In this document: piece by piece, positions 44,353 through 56,576 of the stretch
How positions within the stretch are numbered: position 1 is the first letter of the stretch
How the letters are laid out: every line of letters begins with the position of its first letter
Assembly (NCBI GenBank): GCA_964017185.1
Contig: OZ024874.1
Span: 35,998,721-36,062,720 of the forward strand
Length of the DNA stretch: 64,000 nt
Reading direction: 5' to 3'
Source: Rugalucina vietnamica
Taxonomy: Eukaryota > Mollusca > Bivalvia > Lucinida > Lucinidae
The notes under the pieces: model-generated
Told to the model about the DNA's origin: nothing
Database searches by the model: none
What the model saw: only the letters and a program-made list of their open reading frames with translations
Translations under genes and position numbers: made by a program

Positions 44353-44571
44353 CCCAAAAACGAACTTATAAGATTTTCCATCAAATGGTTGTCTGTTAGC
44401 CCTAATATAAGTCTTATAATTCAGCATGACTGTTTTCATCAGAAATGTTGACATTATAAGCTTGAAACAGTTAACACACATACGCAGACACTCGACAAAT
44501 GTGACGTAGGTGTTGTATGCAATGATATATGTGTGTCACTGTCGGCATCAGATGATCTGGACATCCGGGCG

Positions 44572-44608
<37 letters not shown>
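44572..44608 (+). repeat. (GT)n microsatellite
   Basis: About 18 GT units in the foldback centre. Confidence 0.95.
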
Positions 44609-44611
<3 letters not shown>

Positions 44612-46232
44612 GCTTGTCAAAACTGTATGTTTTCATGCAATAGGGTTGTGTATCTTAGTGTTGTTTCGTGTGTTTAATTCTAATAGTAAGTTTAAGCAGC
44701 TAAATCTTGCTGAAAAGGCACGTTCTAAATTTCGTACCAGACCCTCAGGTGTAAGGAAAGGGAGTGTACGTGAGGGTCCCATGCACAGATCCAGAGATAT
44801 ATTTCACTCGGTACTCATTAAAATTTCTCGTTGCGCATTTTTTCTTGATAGCACAGGTAATGTACGCCTGAAATAGGTTTACGTATTTTGTGCTTACTCA
44901 TAGTGAACTAGCGCACAATGTAAAGTCTACAGAAGGTTCCCTGCACCTGAAAGTGATGGGTTGACTCCCCCGGCCATTGCTTACCCCGTCTCCCTAAAAA
45001 GGTACTTTGCACATGCCCAAAACTCCCCACCCCCACCTATAAAGTGCTTGCTCTGTAACTCCTCACAAATTATCACGAATGAACTATTCTCATGAACTAG
45101 CCGTTATCTCCCCCCCCCCTTTCCACAAACGCCTGGTAGGGACTCAACTATGTTTGTTGAAAATCAAAAGCAAGGTGAAAAAACATTCACATTGTGCAAT
45201 AAATCACCCATATAAACAACGAGCAAGAATATCGGGAGCTATGCTTGCTGCATTATGGAGAATATGTATAGGGTTATATAATTTGCATACACATGCAGAT
45301 TAATTTAAAAAATCAAATATTTTTATCCAAATTGATACTACAGCTGTCAATTCACAGCACAAAATGTTAAAAAAAAAATAAACATCAAAGTGTCCGCCGT
45401 AAGAAAAATCATTTTTGGCCTAAAGATCCGCCGTAGTTAGCATCATTTTTCAAAAACACCTCTTGTACGTAGGTAGTATCCAGGCAATGAACTCATTGAC
45501 GTACGTTGCTTCCCAAGCGATCCAACCTAGGTGTGTTAACACCATATTGTGCAAAAGTTTGCTTGAGTTCAGTATTGTCTTTTGGTGGTATGAAACAAGG
45601 AATAATTCCGGTATATAACGAAACTTTGATATTTACAAACGATGATGAAGGATTCGAATAATTAGCAAACGTAATCAATTTTCGTGTTTCTGGTGGCATA
45701 TTCCTTCAATGAAATTAATAATTTCTGACACAAGGTAAGCTTTTGTTACAAACTACTTATGGCAAAAACTGGAGGCATCCTTACTTTGTTTTCCCACAAA
45801 GTCATGACCCAGACATCCTCGCATTAATGCCTATAAAACTGACATGATCGTCAACTTATCGCTCTCCATTTCCCCCTACCTTCGTGAAATGTTGCATCAA
45901 TCTGTGCCGTAACATATTCAGTTGCATCAACGGTATACAGGGTGTTATAACTTAATAAAGATGACAACTTGAAACCATGAAACAGCAAGCGCGGGTTGCA
46001 AATAACGTGGTTGGTATATTGGAACCGAGGTATATTTAAACAGCTTGGCTCATCTGGATGCACAGTTAGTCAATATGCATTCGGCAAGTTACGGTTGTCG
46101 GATGAATGGACAAAATGGTTAGGATGAAGCGAGATAAACTGTGCTGTGCAAGCATCAGAAAGGACTAGAGGCTTCAAATGTTGCATTTAGAAAAAAAAAT
46201 CATTGTAAGTATTGTCTGCTAAAACAAAAATG

Positions 46233-46449
46233 CACGGGTGGGCATCAGGGGAGCTACCTCGAAAATGTGTTAACGCAAATTTGTTCCCACGCCACATCCG
46301 GGAACTGTCGAGGTAGTGGAAATCCCCATAATTGGAAGTACACGCAAAGGTGAGCTCTCGCTTTTTTGCTTTTTTTCTTTCAAGGGGCGCATTACTCAGA
46401 AATCGGCGTTAACACATTTTCGAGGTAGCTCCCCTGATGCCCACCCGTG
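46233..46449. mobile_element. 217 bp MITE with perfect 44 bp TIRs
   Basis: The TIR starts CACGGGTGGGCATCAGGGGA and continues through GCTACCTCGAAAATGTGTTAACGC; the right end is its exact complement over 44 bp. AAATG lies at 46228-46232 and 46450-46454, a 5 bp target duplication. The ~129 bp centre is unique and non-coding. Intact ends and target duplication point to a fairly recent insertion. Superfamily not assigned. Confidence 0.9.
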
Positions 46450-46789
46450 AAATGGTCTGAATACAGGAAAGATTTTTGCCCGTTTTCACATACAAACGAG
46501 ATAAGTTTTGTTCTGATGCAATTCATGATTTGGGTCATCACCAAAGAATCTGATGTTTCCCTGCGCACCTGTCATTTGTATCATCAGGGGATGGCGGGGA
46601 CACGGCGAGGCTATTGTGCCAGAATTTAACCTCCGATGAAGGAGGTGTGCCTGGATTTTAATTTCTCGCCAACATTTGTTTACTATATTTGTATTTTCTA
46701 CATTGAAACTATATTTGTATTTTTTAATTTCGTTTTTACAAATGTACCTGTACACTAATATGAAGAAATTCAAGCGTGTACCTCATTTT

Positions 46790-47760
46790 CTTTCATCAGA
46801 ACAACTATATATTAATCATGCCTCATCTGACCTTTGTACATGTACATACCTTGACTTCTGCGTAACCTCAAGTGATGCGACGGTTTAATATTGTTGCTGA
46901 TACACGTGTACCGGACGGCCACATAGGGTCATGATTCTCGCAAGTAGCCGCGTCACGAGAAACACACTTTTTGAGGTTTCCGAACATGTCCCACACAAAC
47001 CAGCCAGTACGACCACAAAACGTTTGAAACTAGACATTTGGGATTTAAGAAAAAGTGGAATTGCACTGTCCGTGAAATAAAAATAAAGGCGCTGCCTACA
47101 CAGCCGATCTGTGCATTTGTTTTCGCGTTTCTGTCTTTCGGGTTTAAAAAGGAGACTAATTAATTATATTTGTGATGAGAAAACAAATGTGATGACCAAT
47201 GGTGGAGTTACTGCACAGTCTTTAGTTTTGGATTATTTAGTAATTACGCTTCACGCCTGGTACAATCGTCCGAAATAAGCTTTTGGCCTTCTTCTGTGAC
47301 TGTACAATCTAGTTTGTGTCGTACCTGATTGGAAACAAAGCGGACAGGCTTCTAATGGCGCTTTTTAAAATTTTAGAATGCATATTTTGAAATTTTGCGA
47401 TTGAGCCAATTTGAAGATGACTAAAGACTTGACATTCTATATTTAAGAAAAAAAGCTGCTAACTGCCTAATCACAATTTATGCGATGAACTGAAACATTC
47501 AATTTATGAGCACATGATTTGACAAGTCAATCAAGGGATTCGCTTAAATTATATCTCTTGTACAGTCGAAAGCGTGATTCATTTGGCAAATGCCACTGCC
47601 TAGGTTGCGTCATACTGCCGTAGAATGACTGGTCATTTATAGGTCATGCAGCGAACAAGGTTTATCTACTAAAAAGATAATGAAATTGTTCAATTAGGCT
47701 TGAAAATAAAAGCTTTCTTTAAAAAGGAGTGTTTGCCCAGTATAAAAAATAGAATAGAAC
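46790..47760 (-). mobile_element. R38 family, - orientation, partial
   Basis: Reverse complement of parts of 38160-40640: the right edge near 47705-47755 (TTTCTTTAAAAAGGAGTGTT, GCCCAGTATAAAAAATAGAA) equals the R38 left end, and 46905-47130 equals 39760-40010. The 260 bp tandem segment and its surroundings are lacking here. Confidence 0.6.
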
Positions 47761-47805
47761 ATTTTACTACTGTCCATACACCTTCTTTAAGAAACTGCGT
47801 TTTTC

Positions 47806-48312
47806 AAAATCTCAATTTCCTGAAACACCTCAAGAAAAATATGACCATGTCTCTATTTTGCATTTCAAAAGTCTTATAAGGTGCCGCAAAAATTTGTGTG
47901 AAAATCGGGCAACAAATAAAACTTATGCCAAAAAATAATTTTGAATAGGGTGTTTTCCATTGTGAAAATGCCAGCAAAGGAGGTAACTATTTTGCCGAAA
48001 AAGAAAAGTAACTTCATTATTTTTCATTTAATATGCATGAAACCAAAAAATAGAACAAAAATGTATAACATACTTATAGCTGAAACCAAAATTCTTGTAC
48101 ATGTACTCCTCAAACTTTTGCTCTATTTTCAAGGAGTCTGGATTACTTCCCTTGCAAAAAGGCCACCTATTCAAAAATGATTTTTGGCATTTTTTCTTAT
48201 TAGTGAACCGATTTTCAAAATCTTTGCGGCACTTTTTACGACTTTTGGGTTGCAAAAAAATGACGTAGTCATATTTTCTTGAGTTGTTATAGAAAAGTGA
48301 GATTTTGAAAAA
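47806..48312. mobile_element. ~0.5 kb foldback element
   Basis: Arms of ~150 bp: TTCAAAATCTCAATTTCCTG and AAAGTCTTATAAGGTGCCGC on the left are mirrored by GCGGCACTTTTTACGACTTTTG and AGTGAGATTTTGAA on the right. Near the loop, GCCAAAAAATAATTTTGAAT pairs with ATTCAAAAATGATTTTTGGC. Arms are diverged at ~20% by eye. Non-coding. Confidence 0.7.
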
Positions 48313-48542
48313 AAAAAAAAAAGTTCTGAAAGATAGACAGTAGAAAACGACAATGACCAAAAATTATCAAATATCAGCATGATGAAACCCTAGATATCTG
48401 TTGAACTTTCTTATGAAATGTTCTCAGTACCGTTCTATTTCATTTAGAGATTGAGCCGCGTCGTAAAGTCAGTTGAGAAACCCTGCATTTTACCTCTGCA
48501 TTTGTAACCCTGCATTTTACAAATGCAAATGCAAATGCAAAT

Positions 48543-48544
<2 letters not shown>

Positions 48545-48583
<39 letters not shown>
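48545..48583 (+). repeat. Poly-A run (39 nt) after (AAATGC)n
   Basis: Preceded by four or five AAATGC units, then 39 A residues, within the R38 copy. Confidence 0.95.
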
Positions 48584-48584
<1 letters not shown>

Positions 48585-48959
48585 CACTGCGCGGTAGCTG
48601 CACGTTGATTTTCGTATTTGTTTCCCTTCACAGGCAATATTAGCAATCTTCTTTTGAAAGGAGAGAGGAATTATGATTTACGGCTTCGTATGCTTGAAAC
48701 CAGAATATGTATTGTCGTTTTTATTAACTAAAAAATAAAGCAAAACAGAAATCTGAAAAGCAGAAAGATCAGCTAAACATGTATATACGTCCTCGTCGTA
48801 CAAGTAGCAACAGAGGTATACAGTCCAAACAGTGTGTTCGACTTACAAATGAACCGTTGTACTGATATACTGCTTGCGATGTTTGTGACCAAGTCCTATA
48901 CAAACCAGCTTAAACAGTCACAGGGGTTAAACAGCAGTCACACATTAGCGTATAAGTGA

Positions 48960-49095
48960 AACGTGCGCCGGGCGTGTTGAAAAAGTAAAAAATTTCCACA
49001 TACGCCAGACGCACGTCGGAGACACGTCCAAGGCGCGTTAAGCGCGCGCTGGGTACGCTTGGTGTACGGCGCGCGTCGCTAAAAGTCGGCACGCG
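48960..49095. other. CpG- and GC-rich patch
   Basis: Dense CGCG and ACGCGC motifs (GGCGCGTTAAGCGCGCGCTG) in an otherwise AT-rich landscape. No gene, tRNA or promoter can be assigned. It is absent from the other R38 copies as far as seen. Confidence 0.5.
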
Positions 49096-49685
49096 TTTAT
49101 TTAAATTTATTTAAATGATTGTGTCATTAAGTTGTGTTCCTCTTGATTGTTGCATTGCACAGTTATTAATTGCATTTATATGTTTATGTTGGAGACACTG
49201 ATACGAGAAAGCTATTCTGCGTGGCGAAAACTATGACTCAACAACATAAAGCTACCGCTGTAAACTTATCAAAGACACAGAACAGCCAAACATACGAGTA
49301 TACGCTCTAATCGTAGCCAACTCAGACTAGTATATTTTTGTAAACTATGACACATACGCACACAGATACTTTGATATTCATTTCGCAACTCTTTCTAGGC
49401 TCATTAGTACTTCTCTTTGCTAAAACACATCTCGAGTTATAACTGAAAACCTGCTTTTTACATACGCGAAAAACAGAGCGCAGATCAGCTGTGCAATAAC
49501 TGCAACCCCGCTTCTTCTTAAATCTGAAATTTCTTAGCCTTCTTTGTGTCGAAACTGTTAGAAACCCCAATGAACGGATTTCCCCTGACGCAGCTCCTTG
49601 AGAGAATCATGGATTAACCTATGTGACCATCATCAGCAACAACACTATATGAGCCGCGTCATGAGAAAACCAGATTTTTGCCTAT

Positions 49686-49732
49686 GCGAAAACAAAGGCG
49701 CAGGAGCTAATTAACGCCTTTGTTTTCGCTAC
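49686..49732. repeat. Short hairpin in R38
   Basis: GCGAAAACAAAGGCG is mirrored by CGCCTTTGTTTTCGC with a ~15 bp loop. Confidence 0.8.
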
Positions 49733-50220
49733 TCGGATAGTGCAATATCTCTTCTACTCATAGCCAAAATATCATTTTGTGACTTTACAGGCCGATTTGT
49801 GTCGCACCTGATCCGAAACACCGGACCGGTTTTCTCGCGTCGCGGTTCATATAATATAGACTTTGCATCAGCTACTACTACAGCTTTTTGATTGTGTCGG
49901 TCATGTTCGGAAACCCCAAAGAATCATGACCCTGTGTGGCCTGCCAGTGTTAACATTTCACTATTATGTCATAAAAATGGAACATTTTAAAAGGTTACCA
50001 AGAAGTCAAGGTATGACCAATGGTCAAAACAGGATTTATATATGTATAAATATATACTCACTAGATATCCGTAATAAATCGACTTTATATATTTGCTGCA
50101 AACAACTAGTTCTCTCGGACGAAATACCATATATATGAATATGTTCATGTCCCGTCGCAATTTCGCTTTTTTGTTTTCTATTTTAAAAACATTCCTTTTA
50201 AAATGAAACTTTTTCCATAC

Positions 50221-52394
50221 CATTCTCTGCCCCGGGGATAAGGGACAAGGATTTTACCACAATTTTGACCCCGCAGTTCCGGGCTTTTCACAGAGCTTTA
50301 AAAATAAGAAAAATGAAACCCCGCTACATGTACATGTATTCCTGGTCGCAAAAAGGGTCGAAAAATTGAAATATTCTAGCTTGTTCCTGCAGAATCTAAC
50401 CAAATGCAGGCAAAAATGCATCCTTTAGCTCTCAAGATTTCAAGAGATGCAAATACTGATCACGATCTATTTCCTTATGAATGCGAGCAATAAATTTTAT
50501 CCTCTAAAACTGGCGAAGCTTTCCTTTTAATAGGAAATTTTATTTTCCAGATAATTTAAAATATGTAATTTCGCTCACTTGTGTAGAAAATGCTGTAGCG
50601 TTCGAAACAATATGTACATGCCCACTTTCATTTTACACATCAACCTGCCATTTATATTGGCATCAGAAAACACCGTTGCAGAATGTTTTCACTTTGACTT
50701 TACAGAATTATAACTTCCTGCTTTATGGCATCATAATATTTTCAATATACACCATTTAAAATCACTGCACAGGTTACGCATTTCATGATTTTCATATTTT
50801 GCAAATTGGATTATATGGTATATTCGCTGTAAATTGCTAAATTGGCAATTTAACAATTACGTCAGGTTTAAGCTGAAAGAGTGAAACAGTTTCTAACAGA
50901 GTTGTCCATCTCTATTTACTATATACCACAAGCTCTGATTTTACTTATTTTGAGGAAATGTAGCTTTCTGCAATCTAAATTTATTTATTAGTTTTCAATT
51001 ACAGGAAGCTGTGCAGAATTTGAACTTTTAACTGTCTAAAGTGAAAGGCCAACAAATTATTAGATTATTAAATAATAGGGAATAAAACAATGCAAGAAAA
51101 TTCAATATCACTAACTCTACAAAAACAGAAATGTAGTTTGTGAGTAGAAGTATATTGCTATAGAAACTAAGTCAAAAGTTATGAGTTACAACGTCTATCA
51201 AAACTTACCTAGTAAATAAATTTTTGTAAATAAAAGTTGCAGCACATAGTTACATTGTGGTATGGGCACCTCCTTTAACGGAATTTTGTGTTTCTTTCAT
51301 AAATCAAGGTTTTAGAGGATAGAAAATCCAAAATTACTATCAATGGAATTAGCAAAGATCAGATACAAAGCAGCATTAACAGTTTGGATCATCAGTCACA
51401 ACTGGACATGAAATTATGAGGCTCTGAAACTTCTATTCCTACTTTCATTCAGTTAATAAATTTATAACAAACAGGCGTAGCGATATGTTTACAGTCCTCA
51501 TAAAAATGCAATTTCTGTTTGTTAGAAAATAATTTTAACCTATATATTAACAAGGTTTAACTCGTATAAAATCGTTCTTCTAACCATTTTTTAAAAAATC
51601 AAACGTTATTGTATATGTTATGACATTTGCAGTGTCATAAGGGTGCCCCCCTTTAGAGATTAGATTATTTTAATCGCAATGATTAATTACATCATCCTAA
51701 AATGGTTGCATGGTTTAAATATAGCAAAGAACATATTCATAATTAACAAGTATCACTCTTCTGCTACAGATGCTGGTTTAGGAAAAATGAGTCGATGACA
51801 AGAATTAAAGAACAACCCTCGTATTTTCAAGACTAAACTACTGAGAAAAGCATGTACCGGTTGAGGACCTACCGAATGCCCGAATCGGACACTTCGACGG
51901 TTGAGCTATCGCTCTCAATCTGTAATTTGCAATTTTGTATTTGTTTCGCCACTCATCAAAATCTCACAAGAGGTAACATGTCAAAGTTAAAATACTGGTG
52001 ACAACTTTGTATGACAAGTGACGTCCGTTAAAAGTTTGATGCCGTCACATCACGTAGACTTCTTACTGAAATGAACGCACTGAAGTCGGTAGGTGCAAAA
52101 TATGAACAACAAAATATTTAGCAAACCCGATTAAGTTTGGTACCAAAATGTTCCTTATGTTCTAACTAAGAAAATGAATATACACACTTTATGTTTTCGT
52201 TCACGAATAAAAAAGTTATATGCATTTGGAATTCTGAAGTTGTGTGAAATTCTGAAGTAAATGGAAAAGGCAGAGGGAATCCAAAAATATTGTACATGTG
52301 AAAATATAAAATATAACCTTTTTTTTCACGTTATAAAATTTCAAATATATATTTGATAAATATTTCTCTAGATTTCATGACTTTGTTTATAATA
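50221..52394. other. Long AT-rich interval without recognised genes
   Basis: Only short frames. A further R38-like trace at 50521-50570 (CCTTTTAATAGGAAATTTTA) and a weak tRNA-like segment on the minus strand at 51850-51915 (GCGATAGCTCAACCGTCGAA, then TAGGTCCTCAACC) were noticed. This is the longest stretch of apparently plain sequence in the window. Confidence 0.4.
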
Positions 52395-52746
52395 AACATG
52401 TATATGGTCCCCGAGTGGGGGCAGGCAGCCTCTTGGATCCATTTTTTCCAGAATCATAAATCTTCAGTCCATTTGCCTATTTCCTTCAATTTTTTCCCTT
52501 CAAATGACATTTTGACAATTTCCCCAATTCAAATGCGTGGTTGACCTGCCGTGAAATAGTTCAAGGTCATACCAGGGTCATGATTTATATCAATTTAGTA
52601 GAACTCCTCTACCTGATGCTTCATGCCAAGTTTCAAAATCATAGGCCTGTTTGGTTCTGGAGAAGAAGATTTTAAAGGTTTTTGCTATTATTAGCCAAGT
52701 AGGCCATCTTGGTCATGTGACGAGTGTCACCATTTATATCAACTAT

Positions 52747-52987
52747 TTTTTTTTTCATTCAGTTTTACGTCCCTTTCAGGATTATTTCAGCTCATATGAG
52801 ACGGGCCAATCAGTAGGTGGGGCGAAAACGGGAGGACCCCGAGAAAAACCACCTGGCACACCCGCAAGCATGTGGTCAGAGCGGGGTTTGGCATGTGGTC
52901 GGGGGCTCGAACCCACACCAGACACAGCGGTGAGATGATCGAGTGATTAAGAAACAGCACTCTTAACCGCTCGGCCACGGGGGCCGC
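52747..52987 (-). mobile_element. tRNA-derived SINE, copy 2
   Basis: Minus strand: CGGCCCCCGTGGCCGAGCGG, then GTGTGGGTTCGAGCCCC, a body with CGTTTTCGCCCCACC and TGAAATAATCCTGAAAGGGA, and an A10 tail. It carries a rearranged stretch after the B box compared with copy 3 (AGCATGTGGTCAGAGCGGGG repeated). Flanked by a duplicated ATATCAACTA/ATACAAACTA motif. Confidence 0.9.
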
Positions 52988-53248
52988 CCATATACAAACT
53001 ATCGTTCCCCCTTCCTGACATGTTCAAATGACATTTTGACAATTTATCCCATTCAAATGCATGTTTGACCTGCCGTGAAATAGTTCAAGGTCATCCCAGG
53101 ATCATGATTTATATAAATTTTGTAGAACTCCTCTCCCTGATGCTTCATGCCAAGTTTCAATATCATAGGCCTGTTTGGTTCTGGAGAAGATTTTAAAGGT
53201 TTTTGTTATTATTAGCCATCGAGGCCATCTTGGTCATGTGACGAATGT

Positions 53249-53621
<373 letters not shown>

Positions 53622-54194
53622 CATAGATAAACTATCGTTCCCCCTTCCTATGGATACATGAAGTTTGGCTTTGATTGGCCAAGCGGTTTCAGAGAACAAG
53701 ATCTTTGAATATTATTACATATTATGGTATTAATATAAATGTATATTGCTCCGGGGTGGGCCAGACAAGCCACTGGGGTCTAATTTTTTTCAGAATCATC
53801 AATTATCAGTCAATTTGGACATTTCAGTCATGTTTTTCCGTTCAAATGACATTTTGACAATTTTCCACATTCATATGCATGGGTGACCTATGTTGACCTT
53901 GTCATAAAATAGGCCAAGGTCATCCCATGATAATGATTTATGTAAACTTCGTAGAACTCCTCTCTCTGGTGCTTCATACCAAGTTTCAAGTTCTGGAGAA
54001 GAACATTTTAAGGGTTTTGCTATTTATATTCTTGGTCATGTTACGTGGACCATTTATATCAACTTTCGTTTCCACTTCCTACGGATGCTCCATATGCAGT
54101 TTGGCTTTCATTGGCCAAGCGGATTCAGAGGAGAAGATCTTTGAAATGGTGGACGACGACGGGCGACGGACGGACGCCGGAGCATGGACACGAA

Positions 54195-54310
54195 ATCACT
54201 AAACAATCAGAACCACAACATAAGTATCGCCCTGGAACGATCAGTAATATAAGTTTACTGGAGGGGGGGGGGGTACTCTCTGCTTCTGAAGTGGTTCAGA
54301 TTGCCTAGAT
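54195..54310 (-). repeat. ~290 bp family, 5-prime part only
   Basis: Minus strand: GAACCACTTCAGAAGCAGAG, then ATTACTGATCGTTCCAGGGC and GATACTTATGTTGTGGTTCT. Matches the left end of the 56577-56935 copy, showing that the family extends upstream of the TGATCGTTCC point where other copies begin. Confidence 0.6.
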
Positions 54311-54428
54311 TTCAGGGTTATGCAAATTGTTAGATGTAAACGATCGAGATAACATCATTGGTAGATCACATGGTGGAATTTTTATTATATTGATCACCAT
54401 TGGTACCAATGGTACCATTGGTAGATCA

Positions 54429-55012
54429 CAATACACAGATCTATGCGCAGACGTATCACTGTTACAATTGTAATGAGCTGTTCGGCATTGCTAGGGGATA
54501 ATTTCCGACAGTCACAGCCTCTGGGGCGGAATTATTTTGGCGTTTCACCAGCAAACTATTCTGATTCACATCGCGTAAAACTGGTCCGAACCTTTACACG
54601 CCACCTCATCAGAACCGCCTCAGTCAGGCGAGGCGGTACAATCTATGTTTAATCAACTTAAGAAAAATAGGAGCGCACACATGTACGTCTACAGAAAGAA
54701 CGAAATCTTTACTGCATTTCTTTTACTGAGTGTATCAAGCATTTAAATAATCTACAAATATCTGTTTCCCGACAGAGCCGTCAGTTGAGACGGTATGAAT
54801 TAGAAGTAGAAGTAGTGGTACAACCTGCTCACCAAGTGTGAATGAAAGGTAGAATATATTTCGAAATTGCACTTTTGTGACAGCGAAACAATATTCATTT
54901 CGTCGCTTTATTGTTTACTTTTTTTCACTTTCAACATTGCTTGTCTTGCAGGGGTATACTATAAGCCCTGTTTGCAGCCAATTTCTTGTGTCCTCTGAAA
55001 TCTCTAAAATGT
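54429..55012 (+). repeat. Segmental duplication, copy 1
   Basis: From ATACACAGATCTATGCGCAG onward matches 63399-64000 almost completely, with a few small indels (e.g. around 54680 and 54778). Includes a GAACCGCCTCAG..GGCGAGGCGG near-palindrome and a possible splice acceptor (CTGTTTCCCGACAG). No protein family recognised. Confidence 0.85.
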
Positions 55013-56576
55013 TTTACTAGTAAATCACCTCTATAAACTAGCAGCAGACCAGTCTATTGGATTCTTTTTAAAGAAGCCAACTTGTATACTTTGACATTTG
55101 TTTAAACCTGCTCAGAATAATCTCCACCACGAGCAAGTCTAAGCAAATGAAAGAAAGACTACTTAATCTTACTTTGGGTTATTCAATTAAGATTACGTTT
55201 CGGAGACTGCAGTCTTCATAGAGTTTCTGATTTACTGAGATAACCACGTGACTTGCGGACAGTCACCGTTATCGGAACTCGCTACACTGTCCGACCCAAT
55301 CCAAGTTGCCAAAAACACCGCAAGGTGTGACCGTTTCACTTTGTCAATTTTCTTATTTTTATTCAAATTTTTGCTCGTATCGTGTGCGATAATGTGAATG
55401 TGAGTATTTTTGCTTGTAGTTCACGGCAACAGAATGTTTCCCTATACTGTAAAATGAATGAAAAATCTGCGACTCGATCATTTCAATTTAGACCTTATGA
55501 TCCAACAAGACTGAAATGGTGAATAAAATCAATATTACAGGGATATTTAAAGCATTGTTAATGTGGTTACAAACTAGCATATGTCCCTTCCCTTTCCAAC
55601 CATGGTTTAACAGGACATCACAGGATTTCTTTGATTTTGCATCAAAAATGGATGCACACCCACCCTGTGGATGACTTCTATACGCAATATTGTTCGTTTG
55701 CATTTTTTTTACTGTCCGCAATATCGTCATTGCATTTTACTTCTGTCCGCAATATTGTCATTAAAGCTCATATTAAAGTTTGCGTTAAAAACTAGGTGAG
55801 ACCTCAAAGTTTTCGACATTATACAATTGCTGCCTCAATGTTCAGGCTGGCACGAGGATTTTTTTTTCTTCTTCAGTTATGTTATTTCACTCATGTCAAT
55901 ACGAGGCAATAAATAGAATGGGCGAAAACGGGAATATCCTGAGAAAAAGCACAATATATGAGTACACTGTAGTGATTACGCAATCCATCACGTGTTAATT
56001 CATTTCGGAAAAAAGTGGGGGACAGAAAAAAAAAAGAAACAAAGCAGGCATAGTCCGACTTTGACCTTAGGCGCATCAACAGTCAGATGATTCCATGATG
56101 TGACACATGGAAGGCCGGGAAAGCTAATAATTTATACATTACGACTCGGTTTACGCACATTGTCCCAATCTGAACATAACCACTTATGAATGTCCAGAAA
56201 TGCAGATGGTCTTTCTCAAGATTGAGAGATAAATGTAGCCATCTGATTTACCTTTCACGCAACACGAAAACACGCCCATACAGCATTTTTTTCAGCTGTA
56301 GAACATGAAATTTTCCAGATTAAATTTTTTGATATTTTTTTTTTTGGCTCAAAACATAGATTGTGGGCACACGTTAGAACCGCCTCAGCGAGGCGGTTCA
56401 AACACATATCCATTACATATGTTTTTGAGCAAAAAAGTAAGAACCAGAGGACCAATGAGATTTTGTCTTTGATGAATGACCTTTGGCTAAGGCCATGTTT
56501 GCCAATGTCAAATGTAAACTTGACCTCAAATACTCACATAATTATGAATACTATAAACTGTCTGTATCTACTAAAA
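55013..56576. other. Non-coding interval
   Basis: Contains a decayed SINE body at 55863-55955 (GGGCGAAAACGGGAATATCC), several GTCCGCAATATTGTCATT motifs (55711-55760, with inverted relatives at 58985 and 59048), and a hairpin GAACCGCCTCAGCGAGGCGG at 56378. No gene recognised. Confidence 0.45.
56378..56400. repeat. GC-rich hairpin
   Basis: GAACCGCCT-CAGCG-AGGCGGTTC, a perfect 9 bp stem. The surrounding TTGGCTCAAAACATA / TATGTTTTTGAGCAAAA pair at 56345 and 56410 extends the symmetry. Related to the GAACCGCCTCAG motif in the segmental duplication. Confidence 0.7.

Larger units (their letters stand above)
43428..45946. mobile_element. ~2.5 kb foldback element
   Basis: The left arm (43428 to ~44035) begins ACACCCTGTATACCGTTGAT. 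The right arm (~45385-45946) is its inverted copy, ending CAACGGTATACAGGGTGT. Landmarks in both arms: TTTGTGGGAAAACAAAGTAA, GGGAAGCAACGTACGTCA and CTACGGCGGATCTTTGG. Arms are ~560-600 bp, diverged by indels, with a ~1.3 kb non-inverted centre. No transposase recognised. Confidence 0.75.
48400..50220 (+). mobile_element. R38 family, third copy (diverged, rearranged)
   Basis: Segments 48450-48660 and 49430-49620 match 39040-39450 and 39750-40000 (GAGCCGCGTC, GCGCAGATCAGCTGTGCAAT, GAGAGAATCATGG). The right end 50080-50215 is the inverted counterpart of the R38 left end (ATTCATATATATGGTATTTC in complement), so this copy ends with the same terminal sequence inverted. That suggests R38 has long terminal inverted sequence or that two copies are fused. 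Confidence 0.5.

Noticed and set aside
44574-44876. 100-codon frame with a basic C-terminal half and a GTAATG donor-like end
   Set aside because: Starts in a (GT)n tract and shows no recognisable domain; lies in the centre of a foldback element.
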